A stretch of DNA of 64,000 nt from NCBI RefSeq assembly GCF_023205015.1, contig NZ_CP096258.1, positions 2,232,001-2,296,000 on the forward strand, read 5' to 3'. The stretch is from Providencia rettgeri. GTDB taxonomy: Bacteria > Pseudomonadota > Gammaproteobacteria > Enterobacterales > Enterobacteriaceae. A model generated the notes under the pieces. That model did no database searches, was not told where the DNA came from, and saw nothing but the letters and a program-made list of their open reading frames with translations. The position numbers and the translations under genes are program-made. This document shows, piece by piece, positions 26,121 through 35,014 of this stretch. Position 1 is the first letter of the stretch. Every line of letters starts with the position of its first letter.

Positions 26121-26450
26121 ATGAATAACGCCCCTGACACGATAACCTTTTTTGAGCGTCTACTTCCACTGGTGGTTTCCGGTAAAAAAATTATCACTAT
26201 CCGTGATAAAAGCGAAAGCCACTATATTCCTGGGACTATTGTGAAGGTATACGCGCTGGAAACAGGTGAATATTATACTGATATTAAAATATTGTCGGTA
26301 GAGCCAATTTCTTATGATGACATTTCTGAATACCATGCTAAGCAAGAAGCCATGAGTCTAGAGACGTTGAAAACGCTTATCAAAGAGATTTACCCAAACG
26401 AGCAATATTTATACGTAATCACTTACCAATTGCTGAATAGCACTGATTAA
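26121..26450 (+). CDS. yqfB: N4-acetylcytidine amidohydrolase YqfB (ASCH domain)
   Basis: A 109-aa ASCH-domain protein matching E. coli YqfB, which hydrolyses N4-acetylcytidine to cytidine and acetate. The residues reported as catalytic in E. coli (Lys21, Thr24, Glu74) align with Lys23, Thr26 and Glu76 here (GKKIITIRDKSESH and HAKQEAMSLE). It should be cytoplasmic and probably salvages modified nucleoside from RNA turnover. It is monocistronic, with a terminator about 100 bp downstream. Confidence 0.85.
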   Translation: MNNAPDTITFFERLLPLVVSGKKIITIRDKSESHYIPGTIVKVYALETGEYYTDIKILSVEPISYDDISEYHAKQEAMSLETLKTLIKEIYPNEQYLYVITYQLLNSTD

Positions 26451-26548
26451 TCACGATGTTTCGAAGATGAGCAAATCAGCACGGTGATCTTCATTGGCGG
26501 AATATTAATCATTTTGGGAATACTGACTGTGAGTAAAAATTAATATAA

Positions 26549-26575
26549 AAATAGGCCAAGTAGAGGCCTATTTTA
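26549..26575. terminator. Bidirectional terminator between yqfB and the NmrA-like gene
   Basis: AAATAGGCC and GGCCTATTTT form a strong stem around AAGTAGA, with A and T tracts on both sides. Confidence 0.75.
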
Positions 26576-26578
26576 CGT

Positions 26579-27445
26579 TTATTTAAATTGTTCTTGGTGC
26601 TTCAAAATAAATTCTTTAAGTGATGTCGGTGCTTTGCCTGTTATTGTTTGAAAATTATCGAAAACCATTCCTGAGCGGTCTAATGTTCCATTAGTAAAAT
26701 CTACATAATGGTCATAGATACTTTTCATATAGGCGAGCTCTAAATTATTTTTAAGGGCATGTTGCCAGAATTCATCGGGATTTTCTGCCTGATAGCTGAA
26801 AGGGATCCCCAACTCTTCTGTTAATAACTCAGCTATTTGTGTGTAATTTCTGTTTTCATAACCAAGGCGATAAATTTGGCCTGCGTGCTGTTGCGGGTTA
26901 AGTAAGCAATAAGCCGCAAGTTCAGCAACATCGGCACAGTCTACCCAACTGAGTACCGCATTGCCAAAATAAGAGCGCAAGACACCTTTTTGCAAGTTCT
27001 CATCCCCTTGGTAACCCAATAAGTTTTGCATATAAGATTCGGGGCGAAGGTGAGTAAATTGTATTCCTGACCATTCAATATAGCGTTCAATAAGTTGGTG
27101 CCATGCCCAATGTGCCACTTGCGCGTCATCGTCCCCACATGCACCTAAATGCACGATATATTTCACGGCTGATTTTTTTGCGATATCAACAAAAACCTTG
27201 CTTTGTACAAGCATATCAATGGTATATCCTGTCATCATGAAAACAGAGTCGATACCTTGTAAAGCGGTTTCAATAGTATCTGGCTTATCATAATCCATTA
27301 ACACAGTGCGATAAGATGTATTTTTTAATTTAGCGGCGTCTCTAACGGCTAAAACAACATCATGATAGCCTTTTTCCTGTAATGATTGAACGAGGTAGTG
27401 ACCAACCTGACCTGTCGCACCAGTGATAAGAATTGTATTTTTCAT
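26579..27445 (-). CDS. NmrA-like NAD(P)-binding protein
   Basis: A 288-aa atypical short-chain dehydrogenase. The dinucleotide motif GATGQVGHYL is at the N-terminus, followed by AVRDAAKL and the FMMTGYT segment. It resembles the NmrA/QOR2 group, whose members act as redox sensors or NAD(P)H-dependent reductases. The canonical YxxxK catalytic pair is not evident, which favours an NmrA-type protein. The function is not known. It is a single gene with a shared downstream terminator. Confidence 0.7.
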   Translation of the reverse strand: MKNTILITGATGQVGHYLVQSLQEKGYHDVVLAVRDAAKLKNTSYRTVLMDYDKPDTIETALQGIDSVFMMTGYTIDMLVQSKVFVDIAKKSAVKYIVHLGACGDDDAQVAHWAWHQLIERYIEWSGIQFTHLRPESYMQNLLGYQGDENLQKGVLRSYFGNAVLSWVDCADVAELAAYCLLNPQQHAGQIYRLGYENRNYTQIAELLTEELGIPFSYQAENPDEFWQHALKNNLELAYMKSIYDHYVDFTNGTLDRSGMVFDNFQTITGKAPTSLKEFILKHQEQFK

Positions 27446-27660
27446 GAATATCCTATAGTGACAATATATTCAGTTAAAGTGTTTTGCTCATAATATATTC
27501 AAGATATTATTGAGCAATAAAGCGTTATATTTTGTCGCTTTTCTTAATGTAAGAGGAACTTGGTTTATAAACATATTCTCCTGAGCTTTATCAGTGTATA
27601 GCAATCAATTGATAAATGTTATAGAAGAGGAAAAGTAGAGCATTCTTGGTACTAGGGGGA

Positions 27661-27690
27661 AGATAAAAGGGCAATCTAACCCTTTTATCT
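27661..27690 (-). terminator. Terminator of the dcyD operon
   Basis: AGATAAAAGGG (27661-27671) pairs perfectly with CCCTTTTATCT (27680-27690), just beyond the dcyD stop. Confidence 0.65.
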
Positions 27691-27698
27691 GAAAATGA

Positions 27699-28688
27699 TT
27701 ATTTAATTGTTTGGCTAATATCTGAGTAAGCAAATAACGCTTGGGCTCCACCTGTATGAATAAATAGAATGGGTGTTTTTTCTTCAGCGTTTTCTAAGTA
27801 ATCAATTAGCCCAGCCATGGCTTTACCCGTATAAACGGGGTCTAATAAAATACCTTCTTGCTGCGCTAATAAGTTGATTGCGGCGAGGCCTTTTTGGTTT
27901 GGCATTCCATACATTGGAGCAAAAAAGTTATCCCATAGCTGTACCTTTGGGGTTTTATCTAGAGACAACCATTGAGCCAGTTCGGATTGCAATTTTTCAA
28001 CTTTAGGGGCCTGGTCTTGTTGCTTTCTTGAAACGGTTACGCCAATTACTTGACTTTGCGGTAATAGTTCTTGTAAACCAATGGCAAGGCCTGCATGCGT
28101 TCCAGCACTCCCAGAGGCAACAATCACTTTGTCAAATTCAATATGTGCTGGTTTCTGTTGAGCTATTTCAATAGCGCACTGAATATAGCCTAAAGCACCT
28201 AATGTATTTGACCCACCCACAGGGACAATGTAGGCATCTTTTAGAGACAGTGTTTCAATTAGTGCTTCCATTTGAGATTGCGGGTCGGTTAATTCATCAC
28301 ACATGACACAGCGAGTGCCAAATAAGTCAGTTAATAGTTTATTACCATTATGTAGAAAGTTAGGGTTATCACTTTGAATTGGGTTTTCTAACAAAGCGAC
28401 ACACTCAAGCCCATACATGGCAGCAACAGCCGCAGTTTGGCGGACATGGTTTGATTGAATTGCTCCCGCAGTAACAATAATCTTTGCATTTTTGGCTAAT
28501 GCATCGGCCATTAAAAATTCGAGTTTACGTAATTTATTTCCCCCCATAGCAAGAGGGGTCATATCATCACGCTTGATATAGATCTCACGGCCAAACTTAT
28601 GCGATAAATTATTTAATCGATTAAGAGGAGTCGATGCGTTAAGTAAATCTATTTTTGCGAACTGCGCTAATTGTTGTTGAAGAGACAT
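27699..28688 (-). CDS. dcyD: D-cysteine desulfhydrase
   Basis: A 329-aa PLP enzyme matching E. coli DcyD (328 aa) along its length. It converts D-cysteine to pyruvate, hydrogen sulfide and ammonia. The PLP lysine lies in MAMGGNKLRKLEFL-like sequence (PLAMGGNKLRK), with TAGAIQSNHVRQTAAVAA and ASGSAGTHAGLA also present. In E. coli dcyD sits with cystine ABC transporter genes (fliY/tcyJ). Here it follows an NhaC-type transporter gene by 15 bp, so the two probably form an operon. Confidence 0.9.
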   Translation of the reverse strand: MSLQQQLAQFAKIDLLNASTPLNRLNNLSHKFGREIYIKRDDMTPLAMGGNKLRKLEFLMADALAKNAKIIVTAGAIQSNHVRQTAAVAAMYGLECVALLENPIQSDNPNFLHNGNKLLTDLFGTRCVMCDELTDPQSQMEALIETLSLKDAYIVPVGGSNTLGALGYIQCAIEIAQQKPAHIEFDKVIVASGSAGTHAGLAIGLQELLPQSQVIGVTVSRKQQDQAPKVEKLQSELAQWLSLDKTPKVQLWDNFFAPMYGMPNQKGLAAINLLAQQEGILLDPVYTGKAMAGLIDYLENAEEKTPILFIHTGGAQALFAYSDISQTIK

Positions 28689-28703
28689 CTAAACTCCCAA
28701 TAA

Positions 28704-30131
28704 TTAATAAGAGAAACCAAGATAAAGGTAAATAGCAAGTACAACACTGGCTGTTACAAGAGCATAAGGCATCTGTGTTCGGATATGTTCAATATGTTCG
28801 CAGTCTGTCGCCATGGAGGCAACAATAGCATCTGCAGAAATTGGAGAGGTCATATCACCAAATATTGAACCAGAAATTGCTGCACCTATCATATATTCTA
28901 CAGGCATTCCTACTGACAGTCCTAATTGGACGCCGATAGGGATCATTATAGCGAAAGTACCCCAAGAGGTACCCGTTGCTAAAGACATAATGGCGCTAAT
29001 GATAAAGATAAAGCCAATAGAAAACCCTGGAGCCATAACCCCTTGAGTAACTTCAGCAATATAAGCACCAGTATTTAATTCTGCAGAAACATTACCCATT
29101 AAGAATGCTAAAATCATAATTGAGCTAATTTTTAGCATGTTGGCATAACCGATAAACAACTCTTTGAAAAATGCATCAATATTTAATAGACGTCGGCTTA
29201 TAAACCAACAGAAAGAAACTACGGTACCAAACATGACACCCCAATATACGGATGTCGATCCACTTCCTTTGCTAAAGTCACCGTCGCCTGTAATATACAG
29301 AGCAATAGGTACCATTAACACCGTCGATAAAATAGGAATAAAAAAGTTTAATGAGGAATGAGCATTAGGATGGTCAATAATCTCTTCTTCGCTATCTTGG
29401 CTTTGTAATTGAGATATATTTCCAGCAATAAAATTCTGTTGATACTTTTCTTCTGCTTTTTTCATGGGACCCCATGAAACGTTAGTAAATACATAGAATA
29501 GGATAGTTAGAATGGATAGCCATGCCATCAAGTTGTATCCAATCGACGTAATTAAAATATCAAAAGGCTCGCCTTGAATCAGTCCTTGGGATATTTGTAC
29601 CCCAATTAACCCCATTATTACCGCTCCCCAACCATTGATGATGGCCGAGGAACAAACAGAAACACACGCTGTTTGGATAATATAGGACATTTTTTCAGGG
29701 GCAACACCATATTGCCGTGCTAGATTTTTAGTTGAGGCGCCGGCGACTAATTGGTTAATTGAGCTTTCAATAAAAATAAGAGAAGTAATGATGATGGCAA
29801 GCAACTGGGTAGATTTACGGTTTTTAATTAATTTTGTCTTATTGGTAAGTAACTGAACTAACGCACGAACACCACCGGTAACCACAACAAGCCTCATGAT
29901 CCCACCGATCATAACCATAAAGACAATTGTTCGCGTATTCCCTGCAGATGAAAATGTATCAATAATACCATCAACGGTACCTTGAACACCTAATAATACG
30001 TTGTGGTCATGAATGACAGTAAAACCAACGAGTATTCCTAACATTAATGAAAGCATGACTTGGCGAGTTAATATCGCCAATATTATAGTCACAATGGGAG
30101 TGATAACGGTCCAAATACCATAGTCCTGCAT
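28704..30131 (-). CDS. NhaC family transporter
   Basis: A 475-aa inner-membrane protein with about eleven hydrophobic segments and the NhaC-type motifs IESSINQLVAGASTKNLA and ATGTSWGTFAIMIPIGVQL, then SGSIFGDMTSPISADAIVAS. The family is annotated as sodium/proton antiporters, but several members move amino acids or organic acids. Its place as first gene before dcyD suggests it imports the substrate of that enzyme or a related sulfur amino acid. That role is inferred from context only. Confidence 0.75.
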   Translation of the reverse strand: MQDYGIWTVITPIVTIILAILTRQVMLSLMLGILVGFTVIHDHNVLLGVQGTVDGIIDTFSSAGNTRTIVFMVMIGGIMRLVVVTGGVRALVQLLTNKTKLIKNRKSTQLLAIIITSLIFIESSINQLVAGASTKNLARQYGVAPEKMSYIIQTACVSVCSSAIINGWGAVIMGLIGVQISQGLIQGEPFDILITSIGYNLMAWLSILTILFYVFTNVSWGPMKKAEEKYQQNFIAGNISQLQSQDSEEEIIDHPNAHSSLNFFIPILSTVLMVPIALYITGDGDFSKGSGSTSVYWGVMFGTVVSFCWFISRRLLNIDAFFKELFIGYANMLKISSIMILAFLMGNVSAELNTGAYIAEVTQGVMAPGFSIGFIFIISAIMSLATGTSWGTFAIMIPIGVQLGLSVGMPVEYMIGAAISGSIFGDMTSPISADAIVASMATDCEHIEHIRTQMPYALVTASVVLAIYLYLGFSY

Positions 30132-30255
30132 GTGTTTACCTGTGATCTGAGAGAAAATATGAATTTTATAATTATTGAAAAATCATAGCATTAATAGGAA
30201 CACGGTAGAATAATTTTATGTAGTTTGAAATGAGTTGTGACAATAAATTAATAAG

Positions 30256-30283
30256 AAAAAGGCCAAACAGATAAATGCTGGCC
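30256..30283 (-). terminator. Terminator of the GNAT gene at 30307
   Basis: GGCCA (30261-30265) pairs with TGGCC (30279-30283); the minus strand continues into TTTTT. Confidence 0.6.
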
Positions 30284-30306
30284 ATATGTACAGATAGAAT
30301 CAAATA

Positions 30307-30849
30307 TTACTGTCGAGCTTGCCACTCTTTAGCCGTTATTTTACTAATATCTTCTGTTTTAGTTTCACCAATTAATTCAATAAATTGTGGTTCAAGAGTT
30401 GCATAGTATTTGAAACCACATTTCTCTTGAGCAATTTTAGATTGTTCGTTGCCTTGAAAGTAACCGCACCACAAATTATCTAATTTCAAATCAGTGAAAG
30501 CATGGTGCATGATGGCGTTAATTGATTCTGGGATAATACCTTTACCCCAGAACGGTACACCTATCCAATAGCTAACTTCTGCATCATTTTCACCAATAGA
30601 AAAATTACTTTCATGGCTGAATGATAAACCAATCAAGCCAATAGCTTGGTTCTCATTTTTTAACGTTACAGCGTAAATTTCATCACGCATAAAAATATTC
30701 TTGATGATAGAAAGACTCTCTTCTTCGTTTTTGTGAGCAGGCCAACCTGCGATTGGGCCAATTCTTTCATCTTTTGCATAGAAATATAAATCAGCGGCAT
30801 CTGTTTCTTGCCAAGGACGCAATACTAACCTATTTGTTGTAAGAACCAT
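30307..30849 (-). CDS. GNAT acetyltransferase (RimJ/RimL type)
   Basis: A 180-aa protein with the RimJ/L opening (LTTNRLVLRPWQETDAADLY), the GVPFWGKGIIPESINAIMHHAF acetyl-CoA motif and the NEQSKIAQEKCGFKYYAT end. It probably acetylates an N-terminus or a small amine. A divergent AraC regulator starts 153 bp away and may control it. The substrate is unknown. Confidence 0.75.
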   Translation of the reverse strand: MVLTTNRLVLRPWQETDAADLYFYAKDERIGPIAGWPAHKNEEESLSIIKNIFMRDEIYAVTLKNENQAIGLIGLSFSHESNFSIGENDAEVSYWIGVPFWGKGIIPESINAIMHHAFTDLKLDNLWCGYFQGNEQSKIAQEKCGFKYYATLEPQFIELIGETKTEDISKITAKEWQARQ

Positions 30850-31002
30850 TTTATCAGCTCCTCATTATGGCATCTCCTAACTTGAAAGCTATTTTAGGTA
30901 TTTATGGAAATAAAATAAGGGCATAATTTGTTCATTTTAGGTACTTATGGCAACTTATCTGTTATGGTAGTGCGATATGGCGCAAATTAAAGTACAACGA
31001 TC

Positions 31003-31863
31003 ATGCTACATTTAAAAAATTATCAAATTGATTTGCCAAAAGTTATTCGGATTGGTGAAAGCAATATGGATGAAATGCAATATAAACCGATTAAAACATC
31101 TTATGTGACAGTTTGTATGTGCAAGCAAGGATATGGCGTATTTAATATTAATTTTAAACAACAGCCAGTACGCAAAAACGACATAATCGTTTTGTACGAT
31201 GATTCCTTTGCAATGCTACAAGCCAAATCACGCAAATTTCGTTTGGAATATTGGTTGATTGATAAAAAGCTAGCAACAGAAATTGCTTATGCATTACCAC
31301 GTCAACTGTTTGCTTTTTTGAATGACTTTCCTGTTATTTCAACGCCATTAGGAAAAGTGGAACTGCTTGAAAACTGGAGATATATTCTGCTAGCGATAGT
31401 GCATAACTGGGGCGAACATGGGTTATTACAGTTAAAAAATTATTTGCAAAATTTATTTTTAGAAATTAATTATCATACTCAACACACATTTAGTAAACCA
31501 GAAAATAAAAGCCGCCAAGAGCAACTATGCTGGCGTTTTTGGGACTTAATTACAATTTACTGTAAACAATATAAAGAAGTAAAATTCTATGCTGAAAAAT
31601 TGTCTATTACGCCATTTTACTTATCTAAGATTAGTCAAAGTTTCTTTAATGACCCGCCAAAAGTATTAATTGATAGGCAAGTTATTCTAGAAATAAAAGC
31701 ATTATTAGAAGTTGGTAATCTGTCCATTAAGCAAATTGCTGATGAATTAAATTTTGAAGATACATCCTATTTATGTCGCTATTTTAAACGGCATACAGGG
31801 ATGACGTTAACGGGATTTAAAAAACGGATTGCACAAAGAGAGCTGGGAAATCAATACCAGTAG
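31003..31863 (+). CDS. AraC family transcriptional regulator
   Basis: A 286-aa regulator. The N-terminal 170 residues form a cupin-like sensor part (YVTVCMCKQGYGVFNINFKQQPVRKNDIIVLYDD). The C-terminal AraC domain has two helix-turn-helix units, KFYAEKLSITPFYLSKISQSFFN and SIKQIADELNFEDTSYLCRYFKRHTGMT. It resembles regulators of small operons near transporters. It may act on the divergent GNAT gene or on itself. The effector is unknown. Confidence 0.8.
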   Translation: MLHLKNYQIDLPKVIRIGESNMDEMQYKPIKTSYVTVCMCKQGYGVFNINFKQQPVRKNDIIVLYDDSFAMLQAKSRKFRLEYWLIDKKLATEIAYALPRQLFAFLNDFPVISTPLGKVELLENWRYILLAIVHNWGEHGLLQLKNYLQNLFLEINYHTQHTFSKPENKSRQEQLCWRFWDLITIYCKQYKEVKFYAEKLSITPFYLSKISQSFFNDPPKVLIDRQVILEIKALLEVGNLSIKQIADELNFEDTSYLCRYFKRHTGMTLTGFKKRIAQRELGNQYQ

Positions 31864-32031
31864 TATGGTTCATTTTTGTTGAATTCTTTTTATGAATTTA
31901 ATTAATCAATATAATTCAATTATTTATAACTAAGCGCTTAACGGACAGAAAGTGAATTAAAAAGCAATGTTCGGAGTTTTTTGCAATTGTAGTTTGTCAT
32001 AATTAATGCAATTAACTAAAGTAAGGACGAC

Positions 32032-33111
32032 ATGATGACAACTAAAAATTTGTGGAATACGCCAGAACAGAGATGGCAAGCGGTGGTTGAAAGGAATAAA
32101 GCTGCAGATGGTCACTTTGTTTACGGTGTAAGAACCTCTGCTATTTATTGCCATCCGTCTGCTGCTGGGCGTTTACCAAATAGAAATAACGTTGAGTTTT
32201 TTGATAGTGAGCAGCAAGCGATTGAACAAGGCTATCGTGCTGGAAAACGCTTTCGTGCAGAGACCTCACGATTAAGCCAATTTTATCAAGAACAAATTGA
32301 AAAAGCTTGCCGTTATATTGAACAGCAGGAGCAAGCAGTGAGTTTGGCAAGTTTAGCTGATTATATCGGTATGAGTCGTTACCATTTACATCGTTTATTT
32401 AAAGCACAAACCGGGTTAACACCAAAAGCCTATGCAGATGCATTTCGCCATAAAACCTTGCAACAACGACTTCAAGAAAAAAAACGAATTACTGATGCTA
32501 TTTATGATGCGGGTTATCAATCAAATAGTCGCTTTTATGAAGTTTCATCTAAACGATTAGGTATGACACCAAGTGAATGGAAATCAGGTGGCGGTGGTAA
32601 TAAAATTTATTTTGCTCTTGCGGCTTGCTCATTGGGGACACTACTCGTTGCACAAAGTCCGATAGGTGTTTGTGCAATTTTATTAGGAGACGACCCTGAA
32701 CAATTACTGAATAATTTACAAGACAAATTCCCAAAAGCAGAGCTGATAGGGGGAGATGGTGACTTTGAACTATTGGTAGCCCAAGTGGTTGGCTTTATCG
32801 AGGCACCTGAAATTGGTTTAAACTTGCCACTTGATATCCAAGGTACCGCATTTCAACAGCGTGTCTGGCAAACTTTACAAAAGATCCCTATTGGAGAAAC
32901 AGTCAGTTACGCTGATATTGCAGAGAAGATAGGTCAGCCTAATGCCGTTAGAGCGGTAGCGAACGCCTGCGGTGCAAATATGTTAGCTGTCGCTATTCCC
33001 TGTCACAGAGTGGTTAAGAGTAATGGTGACCTTTCAGGCTATCGTTGGGGTATTGACCGGAAACAAGCGCTATTGCTAAAAGAAGCTAAGTATAAGGTAG
33101 ATAATAATTAA
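32032..33111 (+). CDS. ada: Ada-like methyltransferase/regulator with a degenerate zinc site
   Basis: A 359-aa protein with the full Ada layout: N-terminal phosphotriester domain (1-80), AraC-type DNA-binding domain (about 90-190, MSRYHLHRLFKAQTGLTPKAYA), and C-terminal O6-alkylguanine transferase with acceptor C324 in PCHRVV. E. coli Ada binds zinc by Cys38, Cys42, Cys69 and Cys72 and self-methylates Cys38. Here only the first remains (C40); the other positions are Ala44, Gly71 and Phe74. The N-domain should therefore not bind zinc or sense methylphosphotriesters as in E. coli. AAGGA precedes the ATG. No alkB follows. Confidence 0.85.
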   Translation: MMTTKNLWNTPEQRWQAVVERNKAADGHFVYGVRTSAIYCHPSAAGRLPNRNNVEFFDSEQQAIEQGYRAGKRFRAETSRLSQFYQEQIEKACRYIEQQEQAVSLASLADYIGMSRYHLHRLFKAQTGLTPKAYADAFRHKTLQQRLQEKKRITDAIYDAGYQSNSRFYEVSSKRLGMTPSEWKSGGGGNKIYFALAACSLGTLLVAQSPIGVCAILLGDDPEQLLNNLQDKFPKAELIGGDGDFELLVAQVVGFIEAPEIGLNLPLDIQGTAFQQRVWQTLQKIPIGETVSYADIAEKIGQPNAVRAVANACGANMLAVAIPCHRVVKSNGDLSGYRWGIDRKQALLLKEAKYKVDNN

Positions 33112-33185
33112 CTAAATAGTACTAGAAAATGAAGAGTAACCCGAATGTGACTATTTCAAACTCGCCTATTTGAGATAATAGGAAT

Positions 33186-33221
33186 CCCCTTACTCGGTCA
33201 ATATGCTACATGAATAAGGGG
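33186..33221. terminator. Hairpin between convergent ada and nucleoside permease genes
   Basis: CCCCTTA (33186-33192) pairs with TAAGGGG (33215-33221) in the gap between the two convergent genes. Confidence 0.55.
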
Positions 33222-33232
33222 AGTAATAGCCA

Positions 33233-34477
33233 TTAACTATTTGTATTCGAATGACTATTTTTAGAATAGAATAAGTAAATAACATAGAGAAGCGTAAAAC
33301 TGGCAGTGTAACCTGTAAAAATCATCCAAAAGGTTTTCCAATCTACTATACCATTGACGGTATTAAGCTCGATAACCCAACCACATAATACAGCTCCTAA
33401 AAAAGTCCCAAAACCGTTAACTAATGTGGTGAATACACCTTGCGCTGTTGAACGGAATTCAGCAGCAATTTCCTTTTCCAAAAATAACGCGCCAGCGATA
33501 TTAAAGAAATCAAATGCGCAGCCGTATACAACCATAGATAAGAATAAAGCGATGGTACCAATTGCTGTGAAATCACCATAAGCAAATAAACCAAGTCGTA
33601 AAATCCACGCAATCATACTCATGAATAAAATGGTTTCAATTTTGAATTTTTTGAGTAACAGAGGTAAAAGCAAAATGAAGATGATTTCAGAAAATTGCGA
33701 TATTGATAAAAAGATAGTGGGATATTCAGAAAAAATAGAGCCTCTCGCTTCAGGCATTAATGCCATATCTTGTAAAAAGGGAACACCAAAGGTATTGGTA
33801 ATTTGTAAGACGGATCCTAATAGCATGGCAAAAAATAAGAATACCGCCACTCTCCCTTTTTTAAACAGAAGAATAATATTTTGGCAACTAAAGCTGGATT
33901 TTTCTCTCTTTTTCTCAACTTTACAGCTCTGCGTGGAAATAAAGAACACAGAAAAAATACTGAGTATAACTGATGCAATTGCACCGACATATAATTGATA
34001 AAAACTCATTTCCAATTTTAATAAGCTAATTGTCCACATAGCGACAATAAAGCCTACGGTACCGTAAACGCGTATTTTTGGAAAATAGATATCAGAATCG
34101 AGTTTTTTTGCACTCAACATTTCAAAAACAATACTATTACAAACAGAAATCGTGGGCATATAAAACATTAGATGAACTAATGTCATAATAAATAGCAGGG
34201 TTATTGAATCACTATGAGCCATTGCAATCAAAAATACAGCAGAAATAATATGTGATGCAACGTAAACAAGCTTTCGGTTGTTAATTTTATCTGCAATAAA
34301 TCCAATGATAATTGGTGAACATAAAGCTGAAATGCCTAATGTACTAAAAATTAGGCCAATTTCACCGCCTTTGAAATGCAATGTATTGAAGAGATAAGAC
34401 GCGAACGTAACTAGCCATGATCCCCAGATAAAAAATTGCAGAAATGAAACAAATTTCAATCGAGTCGTGATATTCAT
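33233..34477 (-). CDS. Nucleoside:proton symporter of the NupG/XapB family
   Basis: A 414-aa inner-membrane protein with twelve predicted hydrophobic segments. It aligns with E. coli NupG (418 aa): LKFVSFLQFFIWGSWLVTFASYLF at the start, PKIRVYGTVGFIVAMW, SISQFSEIIFILLLP, and YGCAFDFFNIAGALFLEKE. It should import nucleosides. XapB and YegT are close relatives, so the exact specificity is open and I give no symbol. It is monocistronic and converges on ada. Confidence 0.85.
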   Translation of the reverse strand: MNITTRLKFVSFLQFFIWGSWLVTFASYLFNTLHFKGGEIGLIFSTLGISALCSPIIIGFIADKINNRKLVYVASHIISAVFLIAMAHSDSITLLFIMTLVHLMFYMPTISVCNSIVFEMLSAKKLDSDIYFPKIRVYGTVGFIVAMWTISLLKLEMSFYQLYVGAIASVILSIFSVFFISTQSCKVEKKREKSSFSCQNIILLFKKGRVAVFLFFAMLLGSVLQITNTFGVPFLQDMALMPEARGSIFSEYPTIFLSISQFSEIIFILLLPLLLKKFKIETILFMSMIAWILRLGLFAYGDFTAIGTIALFLSMVVYGCAFDFFNIAGALFLEKEIAAEFRSTAQGVFTTLVNGFGTFLGAVLCGWVIELNTVNGIVDWKTFWMIFTGYTASFTLLYVIYLFYSKNSHSNTNS

Positions 34478-35014
34478 GTTTATATACCTTCCGTTAGCTT
34501 AAACATGCTTTAATCTAATCATTAAATAAACTGTTCTTTTCAATTAATTTAATAACCAAGTCTGGAAGCATCTATCTTGTTATTGTTTGTGCATTATAAA
34601 ATAGCTAATGAGAGTTTTTTTTGATATGGAGGCGGGTAATCATCGATTAATAGTAGGAATTAGCCTGTTTATATAGAGGGTATTACGTATTTATATACAT
34701 AGGAATAATAAAATTGGTTAATATTTGGCTTTTCTGAGTTTAAAGTGCCTAAAGAGTAGATGCTGTAGATTCAACTTTTTTATAGGTTAGTTGAATTTAA
34801 TTAAAATTTAAGGTTTAATGGCTGTCTCTTCACGCTTATCTTCTAATTTACTGCCTCAATCCATTATCTCAATATTTCCAGTGGTTAAATGCCACTTGCA
34901 TCCTGCAACTCATTGCCAAAACATTCCCTCAATTTCTTTAAAAAAACAAATGACAATAACTCCAATCATAATAATGATTGGGAGATTTAATGTATGTGAA
35001 AAAACGAGAAAATT
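34478..35014. other. Intergenic region between nucleoside permease and MFS genes
   Basis: A 537-bp AT-rich gap with no intact gene. Read on the minus strand, roughly 34815-34945 gives a protein-like phrase (KEIEGMFWQ, stop, VAGCKWHLTTGNIEIMD, stop, GSKLEDKRE), which could be a decayed coding fragment; I cannot name the family. A perfect dyad, CCAATCAT-AATA-ATGATTGG, lies at 34962-34981, just before the MFS start, and is a good operator candidate. Confidence 0.45.

Noticed and set aside
26455..26545. Short reading frame ending VIFIGGILIILGILTVSKN after yqfB
   Set aside because: It looks like a lone membrane helix, but there is no good start codon or ribosome site and it is under 20 residues from its GTG. 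It could be a relic of a small membrane protein; too little to call.
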